A DNA stretch of 64,000 bases, taken from NCBI RefSeq assembly GCF_014229095.1, contig NZ_JAARZC010000001.1, positions 1,116,001-1,180,000 of the forward strand, in the 5' to 3' direction. A program made the translations under genes and the position numbers. The stretch is from Listeria cossartiae subsp. cayugensis. Its GTDB lineage: Bacteria; Bacillota; Bacilli; Lactobacillales; Listeriaceae. The stretch's first letter is position 1; each line of letters starts with the position of its first letter. Below the pieces are notes generated by a model. That model made no database searches. It saw nothing but the letters and a program-made list of their open reading frames with translations, and was not told the DNA's origin. Shown here piece by piece: positions 28,130-38,033 of the stretch.

Positions 28130-29023
28130 TTAGCTGTTTTGAATTTTATTTAATAAATCTGGGTCAAATTCGCCATTTCTTAGCATTGCGATTTCCCATT
28201 TGTATGGTGCTTTTTTAGATGCTTTATCTTCGCCAACATAAGGTGTTTCAAGGATTTTTGGCACATCTGCTAGTTGCGGATGATGCACAATATAATGAAG
28301 GGCATCAAAGCCAATATGGCCAAAACCGATATTGGCATGTCGGTCTTTATGCGCGCCTCGTTCATTCTTACTATCATTGATATGTAATACTTTTAAGCGA
28401 TCAATGCCGACAATTTTATCGAATTGATTTAATACGCCGTCAAAGTCATTCACAATATCGTAACCTGCATCATGCGTATGACAAGTATCAAACGTAACGG
28501 ATAATAATTCATTGTGCGTTACGCCATCGATAATTTGTGCGAGTTCTTCAAAAGTACGACCACATTCAGAGCCTTTTCCAGCCATTGTTTCTAAAGCAAT
28601 TTGTACATCTTGGTCATGTAGTAATGCTTCATTCAGACCTTGGATAATTTGTTTAATTCCTTTGTCCGCCCCTTCGCCAACATGTGCACCAGGATGTAGA
28701 ACGATTTGCTTGGCACCAAGCGCACGCGTACGTTCAATTTCAGATTGTAAGAAATTAACCCCTAGTTCAAATGTTTCTGGCTTAACGGAGTTGCCGATAT
28801 TGATAATGTAAGGCGCGTGAACAACGATGTCAGCCATATCATGAGCTTTCATATGTTCTAGGCCAGCTTCAATATTCAACTCTTCAATTGGCTTTCTGCG
28901 CGTGTTTTGCGGAGCGCCAGTATAAATCATAAACGTATTTGAGCCGTAAGAAGCTGCTTCTTCACTTGCGCCAAGAAGCATTTTCTTTCCGCTCATTGAT
29001 ACATGAGAACCTAGTCTTAGCAT
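28130..29023 (-). CDS. nfo: Endonuclease IV (AP endonuclease)
   Basis: Cuts DNA at abasic sites in base excision repair. 297 residues, TIM-barrel with three metals. Visible motifs: [34 protein letters not shown] and [22 protein letters not shown], which carry the His/Glu/Asp ligands. ATG is preceded by GAGTGAGGAATG-type sequence. It lies 15 bp after cshB and 15 bp before ppaC. Confidence 0.97.
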   Translation of the reverse strand: MLRLGSHVSMSGKKMLLGASEEAASYGSNTFMIYTGAPQNTRRKPIEELNIEAGLEHMKAHDMADIVVHAPYIINIGNSVKPETFELGVNFLQSEIERTRALGAKQIVLHPGAHVGEGADKGIKQIIQGLNEALLHDQDVQIALETMAGKGSECGRTFEELAQIIDGVTHNELLSVTFDTCHTHDAGYDIVNDFDGVLNQFDKIVGIDRLKVLHINDSKNERGAHKDRHANIGFGHIGFDALHYIVHHPQLADVPKILETPYVGEDKASKKAPYKWEIAMLRNGEFDPDLLNKIQNS

Positions 29024-29037
29024 AATTCATTCCTCAC

Positions 29038-30345
29038 TTATCGTTTTTTCCGTCTTTCGCGACGTTTAATTTCGTTCATTTTGTAGTTGATTTTCTTTTT
29101 ATAGTTTGGTTTACCTTTTTGTTTTGCTTTTTTACGCATACCAATTTCACGTGGATCGGCTGTTTCGCGTTTTGCTTCACGTTTTGCACGACGGTTGCGA
29201 TCTTCTAGTGTAACGAACTCTTTATTTTTCCAGTCAACGTGTTTAAACTCAATACCCATTTTTTCGAGTTGGTTTAGACGATCTTCGTCAGCTGGTTCGA
29301 ATAAAGTAAGTGCGATACCAGAATGTCCGGCGCGACCAGTACGGCCTGTGCGGTGAATGTAGAAATCTAAGTCATCTGGTAATTCATAGTTTACGACATG
29401 ACTAATTCCTTGGATATCAATACCACGAGCAGCTAAATCTGTCGCAACGACATATTGATAATCTAAGTTTTCGATTTGTTTCATTGTCCGTTTACGTTCA
29501 CGTGGATTGACGTCACCATGAATTTTGGCTACTTTAAGTCCACGTTCGATTAATCCGTTTGCTACTTCATCAGCCGTTGTTTTCGTATTAGTGAAAACAA
29601 TCGCCAAATAAGGTTGCGAACCAACTAAAACATTTTTAAGTAAATCAAGTTTATTACGGCTACGAGTGGCCATAATACGATGTTCCACCGTTTTTGAGGC
29701 AGCAACTTTTGGCTGAATATGCTCATAACGCGGATTTTCCATATATTTGCTTAAAAATGGTTTTAATTTTTGCGGAATTGTTGCGGAAAAAACAAGCATT
29801 TGTAAATTAGCTGGCATTTTCCCAGCAATATGGTCGACATCATTTAAGAATCCCATATCAAGTGTCATGTCTGCTTCGTCAATAACGAGTGTTTTCGCTG
29901 TGTGAACAAATAGTGCTTGTTCGCGAATTAAGTCATTGATACGACCAGGAGTTCCGACAATAATTTGTGGTTGTTTTTTTAGTTTATCAATCGCACGCTG
30001 TTTATCCGTACCACCGATAACTAGTTGTACAGCGATTTCTTTTTCACTGTATTTGGTTACTTTGCGAATTTCATTATAAATTTGAGTAGCAAGCTCACGA
30101 CTTGGCGCCGTAATAACCGCTTGTACTGCATCTTTTTCAGGATTCACATTGTTAATAATTGGCAAAATAAAAGTATGGGTTTTCCCTGTACCTGTTTGAG
30201 ATTGTCCAATGATACTTTCCCCTTTTAAAATACCTGGGATTAGCTTCTGTTGTACTTCTGTTGGCTCATAGAATCCTAATTTATCTATTGCAAGTCCAAT
30301 AAAAGGTTGAAAGCCGAATTGGTCAAACCTTGATTTCTTCGTCAT
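29038..30345 (-). CDS. cshB: DEAD-box ATP-dependent RNA helicase CshB
   Basis: RNA helicase linked in Firmicutes to cold growth and ribosome or mRNA handling. 435 residues from ATG 30343-30345; the earlier in-frame ATG overlaps a -10 sequence and has no ribosome-binding site. Q-motif region, Walker A SQTGTGKT, DEAD (VIDEADMTLDMGF), SAT (VFSATIPQ), and HRTGRTGRAG. The C-terminus is a strongly basic tail (KKAKQKGKPNYKKK, RRERRKKR), likely for RNA binding. Divergent from ispH. Confidence 0.92.
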   Translation of the reverse strand: MTKKSRFDQFGFQPFIGLAIDKLGFYEPTEVQQKLIPGILKGESIIGQSQTGTGKTHTFILPIINNVNPEKDAVQAVITAPSRELATQIYNEIRKVTKYSEKEIAVQLVIGGTDKQRAIDKLKKQPQIIVGTPGRINDLIREQALFVHTAKTLVIDEADMTLDMGFLNDVDHIAGKMPANLQMLVFSATIPQKLKPFLSKYMENPRYEHIQPKVAASKTVEHRIMATRSRNKLDLLKNVLVGSQPYLAIVFTNTKTTADEVANGLIERGLKVAKIHGDVNPRERKRTMKQIENLDYQYVVATDLAARGIDIQGISHVVNYELPDDLDFYIHRTGRTGRAGHSGIALTLFEPADEDRLNQLEKMGIEFKHVDWKNKEFVTLEDRNRRAKREAKRETADPREIGMRKKAKQKGKPNYKKKINYKMNEIKRRERRKKR

Positions 30346-30423
30346 AAAATATTTCCACTCCGTTCTATACCTAGTAGCCATTATAGCACATAATTGGACA
30401 TTCGTGCGCGCGATAAGACAACT

Positions 30424-30452
30424 TTGTCAAAACAATCAAAGTCTATTATACT
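30424..30452 (+). promoter_or_regulatory. ispH promoter
   Basis: -35 TTGTCA (30424-30429), 17-bp spacer, -10 TATACT (30447-30452); five of six matches in each hexamer. About 40 bp before the ATG. On the opposite strand TGC-TATAAT near 30375-30385 is a likely extended -10 for cshB. Confidence 0.8.
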
Positions 30453-30490
30453 AAATAGTGAATCTAACACAGAAATGAGGATGTTTTCGA

Positions 30491-31486
30491 ATGGAAATTA
30501 TCAAAATATCCCCTCGTGGTTATTGTTATGGAGTCATTGATGCGATGGTGATTGCTAAAAACGCTTCGATGGATCCGAATTTACCTCGGCCCATTCATAT
30601 TTTAGGTATGATTGTTCATAATAAACATGTCAGCGATGCCTTTGAATCCATTGGTATTTATACCGTGGATGGCGTGAACCGCGAAGAGATTTTAGATAAA
30701 ATAACGACTGGGACGATTATCTTTACAGCGCACGGCGTCTCTCCTGCTGTGAAAGCAAAGGCGCTAGCAAAAGGATTAACAACCATTGACGCTACCTGTC
30801 CAGATGTGCTTCATACGTATGATTTGATTTTAGAAAAACAAATAGCAGGTTATCAAATCATCTACATTGGCAAAAAAGGACACCCGGAACCAGAAGGCGC
30901 ATATGGAACTGCACCAGAGGTTGTCCATTTAGTAGAAACAAAAGCGGATATTGACGCCCTTTCATTAGCTTCTGATAAAATTTTTGTCACTAATCAAACG
31001 ACGATGAGTAAATGGGATGTGGCGGATTTAATGGATTATATAAAAGTCAAATATCCGACGTCGATTCCCCATCAAGAGATTTGCATGGCAACTCAAGTGC
31101 GCCAAGAAGCCGTCGCTCGGCAAGCCAAAGATGCAGATGTCACGATTGTCGTTGGCGATCCTAGGAGCAATAACACGGCTCGTCTGGCACAAGTTTCGAT
31201 GGTGAAAGCAGGAACTCCAGCTTATCGGATTGCTGATATTTCAGAATTAGACATTCAATGGATAAAAGATGCGAAAAAAGTGGCGGTAACAGCTGGCGCA
31301 AGTACACCAACACCACTTGTACGAGAAGTGCTCGTTTTCTTAGAGCAGTTTGATGCGGCAGATGAATCTACTTGGGAACGAACACATCGCCCTGATTTTG
31401 CTAGTATTATCCCGAAAATGAAAAATAAAAATATGGCAGAAAAAAGACGCCAACGTATAGCTCATCTGAAAAATGGTGGCAATTAA
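30491..31486 (+). CDS. ispH: 4-hydroxy-3-methylbut-2-enyl diphosphate reductase IspH (LytB)
   Basis: Last enzyme of the MEP pathway. It reduces HMBPP to IPP and DMAPP with a 4Fe-4S cluster. 331 residues. Cluster cysteines: RGYCYGV (about residue 12), DATCPDV and [10 protein letters not shown]. Substrate motifs [16 protein letters not shown] and [13 protein letters not shown] follows AATGAGG. Single-gene unit between divergent cshB and converging yqfO; partner step of IspG at 21741. HMBPP is the phosphoantigen recognised by human gamma-delta T cells. Confidence 0.97.
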   Translation: MEIIKISPRGYCYGVIDAMVIAKNASMDPNLPRPIHILGMIVHNKHVSDAFESIGIYTVDGVNREEILDKITTGTIIFTAHGVSPAVKAKALAKGLTTIDATCPDVLHTYDLILEKQIAGYQIIYIGKKGHPEPEGAYGTAPEVVHLVETKADIDALSLASDKIFVTNQTTMSKWDVADLMDYIKVKYPTSIPHQEICMATQVRQEAVARQAKDADVTIVVGDPRSNNTARLAQVSMVKAGTPAYRIADISELDIQWIKDAKKVAVTAGASTPTPLVREVLVFLEQFDAADESTWERTHRPDFASIIPKMKNKNMAEKRRQRIAHLKNGGN

Positions 31487-31533
31487 AAAAACCGACTAAT
31501 TCTCTTTAAGCAAAGAGTTAGTCGGTTTTTTCT
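31487..31533. terminator. Bidirectional terminator between ispH and yqfO
   Basis: AAAAAACCGACTAA-type left arm pairs with TTAGTCGGTTTTTT, with an inner TCTCTTT/AAAGAG helix; between converging genes. Confidence 0.9.
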
Positions 31534-32654
31534 TAACAAAATTGGAATGGATCTGTATTTACTTCAGAAACAATAAATTCAGCTTCATAGTCCAAAATTT
31601 TCGCTTGTTCTTCCATTTTTGTTTTCAGATAGCCCTTCATTACTTTTTCGATATTATGGCCAGCATCAATCGTTGGAAGGTTGATCGCTAATAAATCATG
31701 CCCTGTGTGGTAATAGACATCTCCAGTGATAAAAACGTCTGCACCAGTAGCTTTTGCTTGATGAATAAATTTATTTCCATCGCCACCAATAATCGCTACT
31801 TTTTTGACTGTTGTTTTTAAATCACCAATAAAACGAACATTTTCAATGGCGAAAGCAGTTTTTAATTTATCAATAAAGGAAACCATGCCGAGTTTTTTCG
31901 GTAAAGTGCCGACACGACCGAGCCCTTCTTTGTAAGTTTGCGTTTCCAGCGTATAGACATCAATTGCAGGTTCTTCATATGGATGCGCAATTTTCACTGC
32001 CTTTGTAATCGTTTCTGTTAAATACTGCGGAAAAATTGCTTCTATTTTCACTTCGGGAATGGAAGTCAGCTGCTCTTTCTCACCAATCGCTGGGTTGGCG
32101 TCTGCTCCTGGTTTGAAGGAACCGATACCAGTTGTGTGGAACGTACACTCCGAATAGGCAGTTCCGATTTGGCCAGCGCCGTTATTGACTAGTGCTAAAC
32201 GAACGCTTTCTAGTTCATTTTCTGGTACATAAACAGCGATTTTGCAGTATGGTTCTGTGTAGGTTTCTTCAATCATTGTTGTATCTTGTAGATTGAGTAA
32301 TCCTGCCAGAATGTCGTTTACACCACCTTCTGCGATGTCGAGATTTGTGTGTGCTGCAAAAACGGTGATATCATGTTTGATTAATTTTTTAATCATTTTC
32401 CCTTGTTTTGTGCTTGTATCAATGTGTTGGGTTGGGCGATATAAGAATGGATGATGGGCGATAATTAAATCAACCTTTTTTTCGATGGCTTCATCCACCA
32501 CTTCTTCTAACACATCTAAAGTAAACATGATTTTTCTTACTTTTTTGGATAAATCACCTACTTGTAAACCAATGGGATCGCCTTGCATTGCAAGCTTTTT
32601 AGGCGCGATTTTTTCCATTATCGCTGTATATTCATAGCCATTTGCGACTTTCAT
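31533..32654 (-). CDS. yqfO: Nif3-like dinuclear metal protein YqfO
   Basis: 373 residues, the long Nif3 form with a PII/CutA-like insert (about 130-235, starting PYCKIAVYVPENE). Metal-site motifs: IAHHPFLYRP, AAHTNLD and the C-terminal GDVYYHTGHD. Databases often call it GTP cyclohydrolase 1 type 2, but no such activity follows from the sequence. Start overlaps the trmK stop by 4 bp (ATGA). The trmK-yqfO pair next to rpoD-dnaG is conserved in Bacilli. Confidence 0.9.
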   Translation of the reverse strand: MKVANGYEYTAIMEKIAPKKLAMQGDPIGLQVGDLSKKVRKIMFTLDVLEEVVDEAIEKKVDLIIAHHPFLYRPTQHIDTSTKQGKMIKKLIKHDITVFAAHTNLDIAEGGVNDILAGLLNLQDTTMIEETYTEPYCKIAVYVPENELESVRLALVNNGAGQIGTAYSECTFHTTGIGSFKPGADANPAIGEKEQLTSIPEVKIEAIFPQYLTETITKAVKIAHPYEEPAIDVYTLETQTYKEGLGRVGTLPKKLGMVSFIDKLKTAFAIENVRFIGDLKTTVKKVAIIGGDGNKFIHQAKATGADVFITGDVYYHTGHDLLAINLPTIDAGHNIEKVMKGYLKTKMEEQAKILDYEAEFIVSEVNTDPFQFC

Positions 32655-33355
32655 TTTAGCACATCCTCTACTAATGCGATTTTATGTTCTAATTCGCGAA
32701 TTTTCGCTTGGTTTTCCGTTGAAATCGGCTGATTGTTAGAAATGGTTTGAATGATATTTTGCCATGTATTAGCTTCGTGACGCCATTTGCTTTTGAAAAT
32801 AGCGCTTTGTTCTTGTAGTAAGCATGGCCCGAAAAATATTTCTTGCTTCGTCCAAGAAATCGGTTTTTCAGACGGCGTTAACACTATAATTTCATAAATT
32901 TTATTATCTTCCCGTAAAATGGCTTCGGATGTAATAAGCCAGTTGTTTTGTTCGGACCATTCTCGCAGTTGCCACGCTGCAATATTAGGTTGCAAAATTA
33001 GTTTGGTTACACCATTTAATTTTGCGGCGCCTTCTTCTAAAATAGTACGTATTAATGTGCCCCCCATACCAGCAATGACAATCGTATCAATCGCATCTTC
33101 TTTTTCAATAACAGCTAAACCATTGCCTTTTCTAACGTCAATTTGTTCCGTTAAGCCAGAAGAACGGACTTGTTTTTGGGCAGATTGAAAAGGTCCGTCA
33201 ACGACTTCACCAGCAATAGCAAAAGAAGCAGTTTGGTTTTTGACTGCAAAACATGGTAAATAAGCATGATCGCTTCCAATATCTGCAATTCGTTCATTTT
33301 TTGTTATGTAAGAAGCCACTTTTTCGAGTCGCTTCGATAGTTGCTCTTCGTTCAT
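32651..33355 (-). CDS. trmK: tRNA (adenine-22-N1)-methyltransferase TrmK
   Basis: SAM-dependent methylation of A22 in tRNA. About 234 residues. Class I SAM motif VADIGSDHAYLP is seen as IADIGSDHAYLP (about residue 21); the catalytic block is VIAGMGGTLIRTIL, and ILQPNIAAWQLREW follows. I start it at ATG 33355, behind GTAGGG; an in-frame ATG 24 bp upstream is the alternative. It follows the rpoD terminator by about 25 bp and overlaps yqfO by 4 bp. Confidence 0.92.
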   Translation of the reverse strand: MNEEQLSKRLEKVASYITKNERIADIGSDHAYLPCFAVKNQTASFAIAGEVVDGPFQSAQKQVRSSGLTEQIDVRKGNGLAVIEKEDAIDTIVIAGMGGTLIRTILEEGAAKLNGVTKLILQPNIAAWQLREWSEQNNWLITSEAILREDNKIYEIIVLTPSEKPISWTKQEIFFGPCLLQEQSAIFKSKWRHEANTWQNIIQTISNNQPISTENQAKIRELEHKIALVEDVLK

Positions 33356-33379
33356 TTGGTTCCCTACTTTCATTTTCAT

Positions 33380-33412
33380 TAAAAAGGCAGGAGAACGGTT
33401 TGTCCTCCTGCC
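33380..33412 (-). terminator. rpoD terminator
   Basis: Minus-strand stem GGCAGGAG / CTCCTGCC with an 11-nt loop and T5, between rpoD and trmK. Confidence 0.9.
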
Positions 33413-33422
33413 CGGTTGTGCA

Positions 33423-34547
33423 TTATTCCAGGAAGTCTTTCAATTGTTTGCTGCGGCTTGGATGACGTAATTTACGTAAAGCTTTGGCTTCAATTTGACG
33501 AATCCGTTCACGAGTTACACCAAATACACGACCAACTTCTTCTAAAGTGCGTGTACGACCATCATCTAGACCAAAACGTAAGCGAAGTACATTTTCTTCA
33601 CGGTCTGTTAATGTATCAAGCACGTCTTCTAATTGTTCTTTTAGTAATTCGTAAGCTGCATGATCGGATGGTGAAGTCGCATCTTGGTCTTCGATAAAAT
33701 CGCCTAGATGTGAATCGTCTTCTTCACCAATAGGTGTTTCAAGGGAAACTGGTTCTTGTGCGATTTTTAGGATTTCCCGAACTTTTTCTGTTGGTAAGTC
33801 CATTTCTTCGCCGATTTCTTCTGGTGAAGGATCGCGGCCTAAATCTTGTAATAAGGAACGTTGTACACGGATTAATTTGTTGATTGTTTCAACCATATGC
33901 ACAGGAATACGGATAGTTCTTGCTTGGTCCGCAATCGCACGGGTTATTGCTTGACGAATCCACCACGTTGCATAGGTACTGAATTTAAATCCTTTATTGA
34001 AGTCGAATTTCTCAACGGCTTTCATCAGTCCCATGTTACCTTCTTGAATTAAATCAAGGAATAACATCCCACGACCAACATAACGTTTTGCAATACTTAC
34101 AACAAGGCGTAGGTTGGCTTCTGCAAGACGTCCTTTAGCTTCGATGTCGCCAGCTTCGATACGTTTTGCTAAGGCAATTTCTTCATCTGCTGTAAGTAAG
34201 TCTACTCGACCAATTTCTTTTAGATACATGCGAACAGGGTCGTTAATTTTTACGCCTGGTGGTACACTCATATCTGTTAAATCAAAGGATTCGGTTTCTT
34301 CTTTTACAAGTTCTGTTTCATCTGGATCTTCATCATCTGCATCGTCAGAAACTTCAATTCCTGCTTCACCAACATGTTCTAAATACTCATCCATTTGATC
34401 GGAATCTAAAGTGAATGGAGCTAATCTGGCAGCGATTTTTGCATAAGTTAAAATCCCCTTTTTCTTACCTTCTTCTATCAGGGCTTCTTTTACTTGCTCA
34501 ACGCTTAGTTCAGCAACTGGTTTTGTGTTTTTTGTTTTATCACTCAT
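33423..34547 (-). CDS. rpoD: Principal sigma factor SigA (RpoD)
   Basis: Housekeeping sigma factor. 374 residues from ATG 34545-34547 with AAGGAGG 13 nt upstream. N-terminal region 1.1 with an acidic stretch ([12 protein letters not shown]). Region 1.2 ([11 protein letters not shown]), 2.1-2.4 ([30 protein letters not shown], which reads the -10), 3, and 4.2 ([18 protein letters not shown], which reads the -35). Last gene of yaiI-dnaG-rpoD, the macromolecular synthesis operon. Confidence 0.98.
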   Translation of the reverse strand: MSDKTKNTKPVAELSVEQVKEALIEEGKKKGILTYAKIAARLAPFTLDSDQMDEYLEHVGEAGIEVSDDADDEDPDETELVKEETESFDLTDMSVPPGVKINDPVRMYLKEIGRVDLLTADEEIALAKRIEAGDIEAKGRLAEANLRLVVSIAKRYVGRGMLFLDLIQEGNMGLMKAVEKFDFNKGFKFSTYATWWIRQAITRAIADQARTIRIPVHMVETINKLIRVQRSLLQDLGRDPSPEEIGEEMDLPTEKVREILKIAQEPVSLETPIGEEDDSHLGDFIEDQDATSPSDHAAYELLKEQLEDVLDTLTDREENVLRLRFGLDDGRTRTLEEVGRVFGVTRERIRQIEAKALRKLRHPSRSKQLKDFLE

Positions 34548-34641
34548 AACTGCCTGTATTCCTCCTTCCAAAATGCCGCTAACCTCATTAAAAGGCTTCT
34601 CTTAGGTAATAATACCATCATTTAGCGGTTTTAAAACGTTA

Positions 34642-36525
34642 TTAATCCAATTGGCCGCTGTTTAATTGACGGTTGAGTTGGACGATTTCGAGCATGACGC
34701 GAATTTCATTTTCGTTGTCGTTTTCACGATTGTACGTCGCTAATTCTTGCTCAAGTTCTTTTTTCTTTTGTTCTAATTTATACCGTTTTAGACTTCTAAT
34801 ATAGTCTTCAAACTGGGGTTTACCTTGTTCATCTGGACTAATAACCATTTCTAGGCTACTAATAAGTCCTTTCATCGCAGCATCTGGAACACTATCCATG
34901 AATTTCGTTGGATCCGCATCATTACCTTCCGCAAAATAACCAATGAGGTAGGTATAAAGTGCTTCGTAATTATCATGGTAAAACGTTGTGTCGCCGAGAA
35001 GTTGCTTAATTAAAAGGAAATTATCTCGGCTTTCCATCATTGCTTTCATTAGCTGTTGCTCTGAAATTGTATGGGCAGATAATTTTTGTTGTGTTGGTTG
35101 CTCAAAAGAAAATAGCATTTCTGTATCTTCTTGCGGCATCATCCCCATAAAAGAATCATCTATTGGTGGTTCATTATAACTAGCCATTTGTCGTGATTTT
35201 TGACTATTTTTTAGTGATTGCTGTAATTGTTGTTTTAATGTTTCGATAGTTAATTCGAATTCATCTGCTAGCTGCTTTAAGTATAGTTCTCGCTCTACCG
35301 CTTGATCCAGTTTCGCAATTTCACGCAGGCAATCGTCAATATAGGCGATTTGATCTGTTTCATTTTGCAAATTACGTTCTTTGCGCAAATAGTGGATTTT
35401 AAAAGCAGTCCAAGTCATTCGTTGTTGCTTGTAGATTTCCTTGAATTTTTCTGCACCACTTGCTCTAATGAAGTCATCGGGATCTTTTCCGGCTGGGAGT
35501 TGTAGAACAAAAACATCTAAGCGATTCCGTTCAACTAGAAGTGTCCCTGCTTTGTAGGCAGCTTCAATTCCAGCACGGTCACCGTCATAACAGATAATAG
35601 CTCGATTAGTGAGCCGTTTGATTAAATCTGCATGTTCTTCCGTTAAGCTAGTTCCCATCGAAGCAACGGCATTTTGAACACCAGCTTCTTCTGCGGAAAT
35701 AACATCCATAAAACCTTCCATGAGCGTGATTTCTTCTTGTTTTCGAATAGCCTGTCTTGCCTCAGAAAAATGGAATAACGTCCGTCTTTTATTAAAAATA
35801 GGCGTTTCAGGACTATTTAAATACTTCGGTCCGTCATCACGATCAAATAAGCGACCAGAAAAAGCGATAATTTGACCACGATCATTCGTAATGGGAAACA
35901 TAATTCGATTCCGAAAACGGTCAACCATTTGGCCATCATCACGTTCGGATAAAAGTCCGGCCATGCCAGCAATCTGCAAGTCCATGCCTCTTTTTTCTAG
36001 AAAAGAAGTAATCGTTGCATGGTGATTTGGTGCAAAGCCAATTTGGAAGGTGGTCATCATTTGTTCAGACATACCGCGTTCTTTCAAATAGGTTAATGCT
36101 GCTGCGCCTTCTTCTGTTTCCATCAAAATATAATGATAGAGTTTGGCAGTCAGTTGGTGCATTTCGACCATTTTTGCCGTTTCAGAAGTTTCTTTCGGTA
36201 AATGACTCGTGTCGCGCTCTTCTGGGAGCTCGATAGACACATCTAAATGGCTCATATCTGCTACTTTTTTAACCGATTCGACAAAAGTGAGTCCATCATG
36301 TTCCATCAGAAAAGAAAAAACATTGCCTCCCTTACCACAACCAAAACAATGGAAAATCTGTTTTTCTGGTGATACGGAAAATGATGGCGTTTTTTCGCCG
36401 TGGAAAGGACATAAGCCAGAGTAATTTCGTCCCTGCTTTTTTAATTGGACATAATTACCAATTATATCGACTATATCCGCTTGATTCCGGACTTGATCAA
36501 TTACTTCTTCAGGAATCCGCGCCAT
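34642..36525 (-). CDS. dnaG: DNA primase DnaG
   Basis: Makes RNA primers at the replication fork. About 627 residues from ATG 36525 (MARIPEEV); a TTG four codons earlier touches the AGGAG ribosome-binding site and is unlikely. N-terminal zinc finger CPFHGEKTPSF...FHCFGCGKGG (about 40-65). TOPRIM core with EGFMDVISA and YDGDRAGIEAA. C-terminal helicase-interaction domain with DnaB after about 450. 19 bp after yaiI, about 95 bp before rpoD. Confidence 0.97.
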   Translation of the reverse strand: MARIPEEVIDQVRNQADIVDIIGNYVQLKKQGRNYSGLCPFHGEKTPSFSVSPEKQIFHCFGCGKGGNVFSFLMEHDGLTFVESVKKVADMSHLDVSIELPEERDTSHLPKETSETAKMVEMHQLTAKLYHYILMETEEGAAALTYLKERGMSEQMMTTFQIGFAPNHHATITSFLEKRGMDLQIAGMAGLLSERDDGQMVDRFRNRIMFPITNDRGQIIAFSGRLFDRDDGPKYLNSPETPIFNKRRTLFHFSEARQAIRKQEEITLMEGFMDVISAEEAGVQNAVASMGTSLTEEHADLIKRLTNRAIICYDGDRAGIEAAYKAGTLLVERNRLDVFVLQLPAGKDPDDFIRASGAEKFKEIYKQQRMTWTAFKIHYLRKERNLQNETDQIAYIDDCLREIAKLDQAVERELYLKQLADEFELTIETLKQQLQQSLKNSQKSRQMASYNEPPIDDSFMGMMPQEDTEMLFSFEQPTQQKLSAHTISEQQLMKAMMESRDNFLLIKQLLGDTTFYHDNYEALYTYLIGYFAEGNDADPTKFMDSVPDAAMKGLISSLEMVISPDEQGKPQFEDYIRSLKRYKLEQKKKELEQELATYNRENDNENEIRVMLEIVQLNRQLNSGQLD

Positions 36526-36544
36526 GTTGACAGTCAACTCCTAT

Positions 36545-36994
36545 TTACTTATTTTGCAAAAATGTCGTCAATCGGTCTTGGAAAAGTGAGCGATCTGCAT
36601 CACTCATTGCTTTTGGACCTTTGCTATATTTGCCTTGTTGCCTTTCTTTAGCGTGTCTATAGCGAATATCTAACATTAATGACATTTCTTCTTCTCGGTA
36701 AAGTTCACCGCGATTAGAAAAGACAAATGTGCCTTTTGCAAGTAGAATGCTAGCTAAGCCAATATCTTGTGTTACGATAATATCGCCTTTCTTGGCTAAA
36801 TTCATCATTCGCATGTCCGCTGATTCTTTTCCCGTGTCGACAAAAATCCACTTTTCTCCGTTCGTATTGACAGAGTAATGATTAAACGAAGCGACAAAAG
36901 TGACTTCTAATTGAAATTCTTTTGCTACTTGTTTTATTTCTGCTTTCACTGGACAAGCATCGGCATCAACCAAAATTTGTGGCACACATTCCAT
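36545..36994 (-). CDS. YaiI/YqxD family protein (UPF0178, NYN/PIN-like)
   Basis: 149 residues (or 146 from GTG 36985, which has better spacing to GAGAGG). Begins with LVDADACPVKAEI, the family signature with conserved Asp residues. Later motifs are VDTGKESADMRM, DIIVTQDIGLASIL and a C-terminal DRSLFQDRL block. The fold class suggests a PIN-like nuclease, but the activity is unproven. First gene of the dnaG-rpoD operon, as in several Bacilli. Its leader carries an attenuator-like structure. Confidence 0.85.
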   Translation of the reverse strand: MECVPQILVDADACPVKAEIKQVAKEFQLEVTFVASFNHYSVNTNGEKWIFVDTGKESADMRMMNLAKKGDIIVTQDIGLASILLAKGTFVFSNRGELYREEEMSLMLDIRYRHAKERQQGKYSKGPKAMSDADRSLFQDRLTTFLQNK

Positions 36995-37004
36995 CCTCTC
37001 TTCA

Positions 37005-37070
37005 AAATCTATGAAGGCACGTTAAAAAACGAGTTTTCCCACCCGTTTTTAAAATAATATGCATAGATTT
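37005..37070 (-). promoter_or_regulatory. Nested hairpin in the leader of yaiI-dnaG-rpoD (attenuator-like; may also end the glyQS transcript)
   Basis: A 10-bp stem (AAAAACGGGT with ACTCGTTTTT, 37025-37050) is followed on the minus strand by T6, like a terminator. It is enclosed by a second perfect 9-bp inverted repeat, AAATCTATG/CATAGATTT (37005-37013 and 37062-37070). The whole lies between the promoter at 37094-37122 and the yaiI start. It can also serve as the terminator of the upstream PPDK-regulator gene, which has no nearer one. Confidence 0.6.
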
Positions 37071-37093
37071 AGCTTTTTTATAAGCGAAATTAG

Positions 37094-37122
37094 ATTATAC
37101 GGGAAGATACTAACTTTTACAA
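37094..37122 (-). promoter_or_regulatory. Promoter of the yaiI-dnaG-rpoD operon
   Basis: On the minus strand: -35 TTGTAA (37117-37122), 17-bp spacer, perfect -10 TATAAT (37094-37099). Expected leader of about 90 nt. Confidence 0.8.
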
Positions 37123-37174
37123 GCAGATTTCCCCGTATAATATATATATTCGCCACAAAAAGCAAAAGTCCTTC

Positions 37175-37999
37175 TTATAATTCTAAATTTTCATCAACAA
37201 TTTCACCAATGTGGATTAAAATCTCATTTGCGGTCTCTTCAATGGCTTTATTTGTCACATCTAAGACGAAACAATTAAGTTTACTTGCTAATTTATTAAA
37301 AATCGCAAGCTCTTCATCAATACGTTGATTACTTGCATAAGTTCCAGCTCCAGGCAAACCAATCGAAATTAAGCGTTCTTGTCTGATTTTCGTTAATTTT
37401 TGCTTACTGATTTTTAGACCGATAATTTTCTTAGGATCAATTTCAAAAAGTTCATCGGGAATTTGTGCTTCCGGAACGATAGGAATATTAACGATTTTCA
37501 AGCCTTTAAGCGCTAAATATTGTGATAAAGGTGTTTTTGATGTTCGCGAAATACCAATTAATACATAATCTGCTTGCAAAATGCCTCTAGGATTACGTCC
37601 ATCGTCATTCTCAACGGCAAATTCGATTGCTGCTACTTTCGTGAAATACGCTTCATCCATCGAACGAACACGTCCAGGTTCAGAAAGTGGCTTGATTTTA
37701 TACGTTTCCTCTAACTGGTTTAAAAGCGGACCAAATAAGTCAATAATCGGCACACCGAAAGCTTGAGCTGTTTTGTTTAGCTCTTCTCGAACGCTTTCTA
37801 GTACAATCGTATGGACGATAATACCGTTATTTACGGCCACTAAGTCGACAATTTCTTCAATCATGTGGGAAGAATCGACGTGGTGAAAACGATGAATAAA
37901 TTTCGGTGTTTGACCAAATTGACTAAGTGCTGCTCTTGTCACAAGTTCGGCCGTTTCTCCTGTTGAATCGGAAACCACGTATACGGCTGGTTGAGTCAT
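37175..37999 (-). CDS. Pyruvate, phosphate dikinase regulatory protein-like kinase/phosphorylase (YqfL/DUF299)
   Basis: Family of bifunctional Ser/Thr kinase/pyrophosphorylases that control pyruvate phosphate dikinase or PEP synthase by reversible phosphorylation. 274 residues from ATG 37999 behind GAGGAGGAAG. N-terminal [18 protein letters not shown] and a P-loop-like [15 protein letters not shown] (about 150). Third gene of glyQ-glyS-yqfL; in B. subtilis the same gene adjoins glyS. The target dikinase is not in this window. Confidence 0.92.
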   Translation of the reverse strand: MTQPAVYVVSDSTGETAELVTRAALSQFGQTPKFIHRFHHVDSSHMIEEIVDLVAVNNGIIVHTIVLESVREELNKTAQAFGVPIIDLFGPLLNQLEETYKIKPLSEPGRVRSMDEAYFTKVAAIEFAVENDDGRNPRGILQADYVLIGISRTSKTPLSQYLALKGLKIVNIPIVPEAQIPDELFEIDPKKIIGLKISKQKLTKIRQERLISIGLPGAGTYASNQRIDEELAIFNKLASKLNCFVLDVTNKAIEETANEILIHIGEIVDENLEL

Positions 38000-38033
38000 A
38001 CATACTTCCTCCTCTTTGCTCAAAATCTTACTT

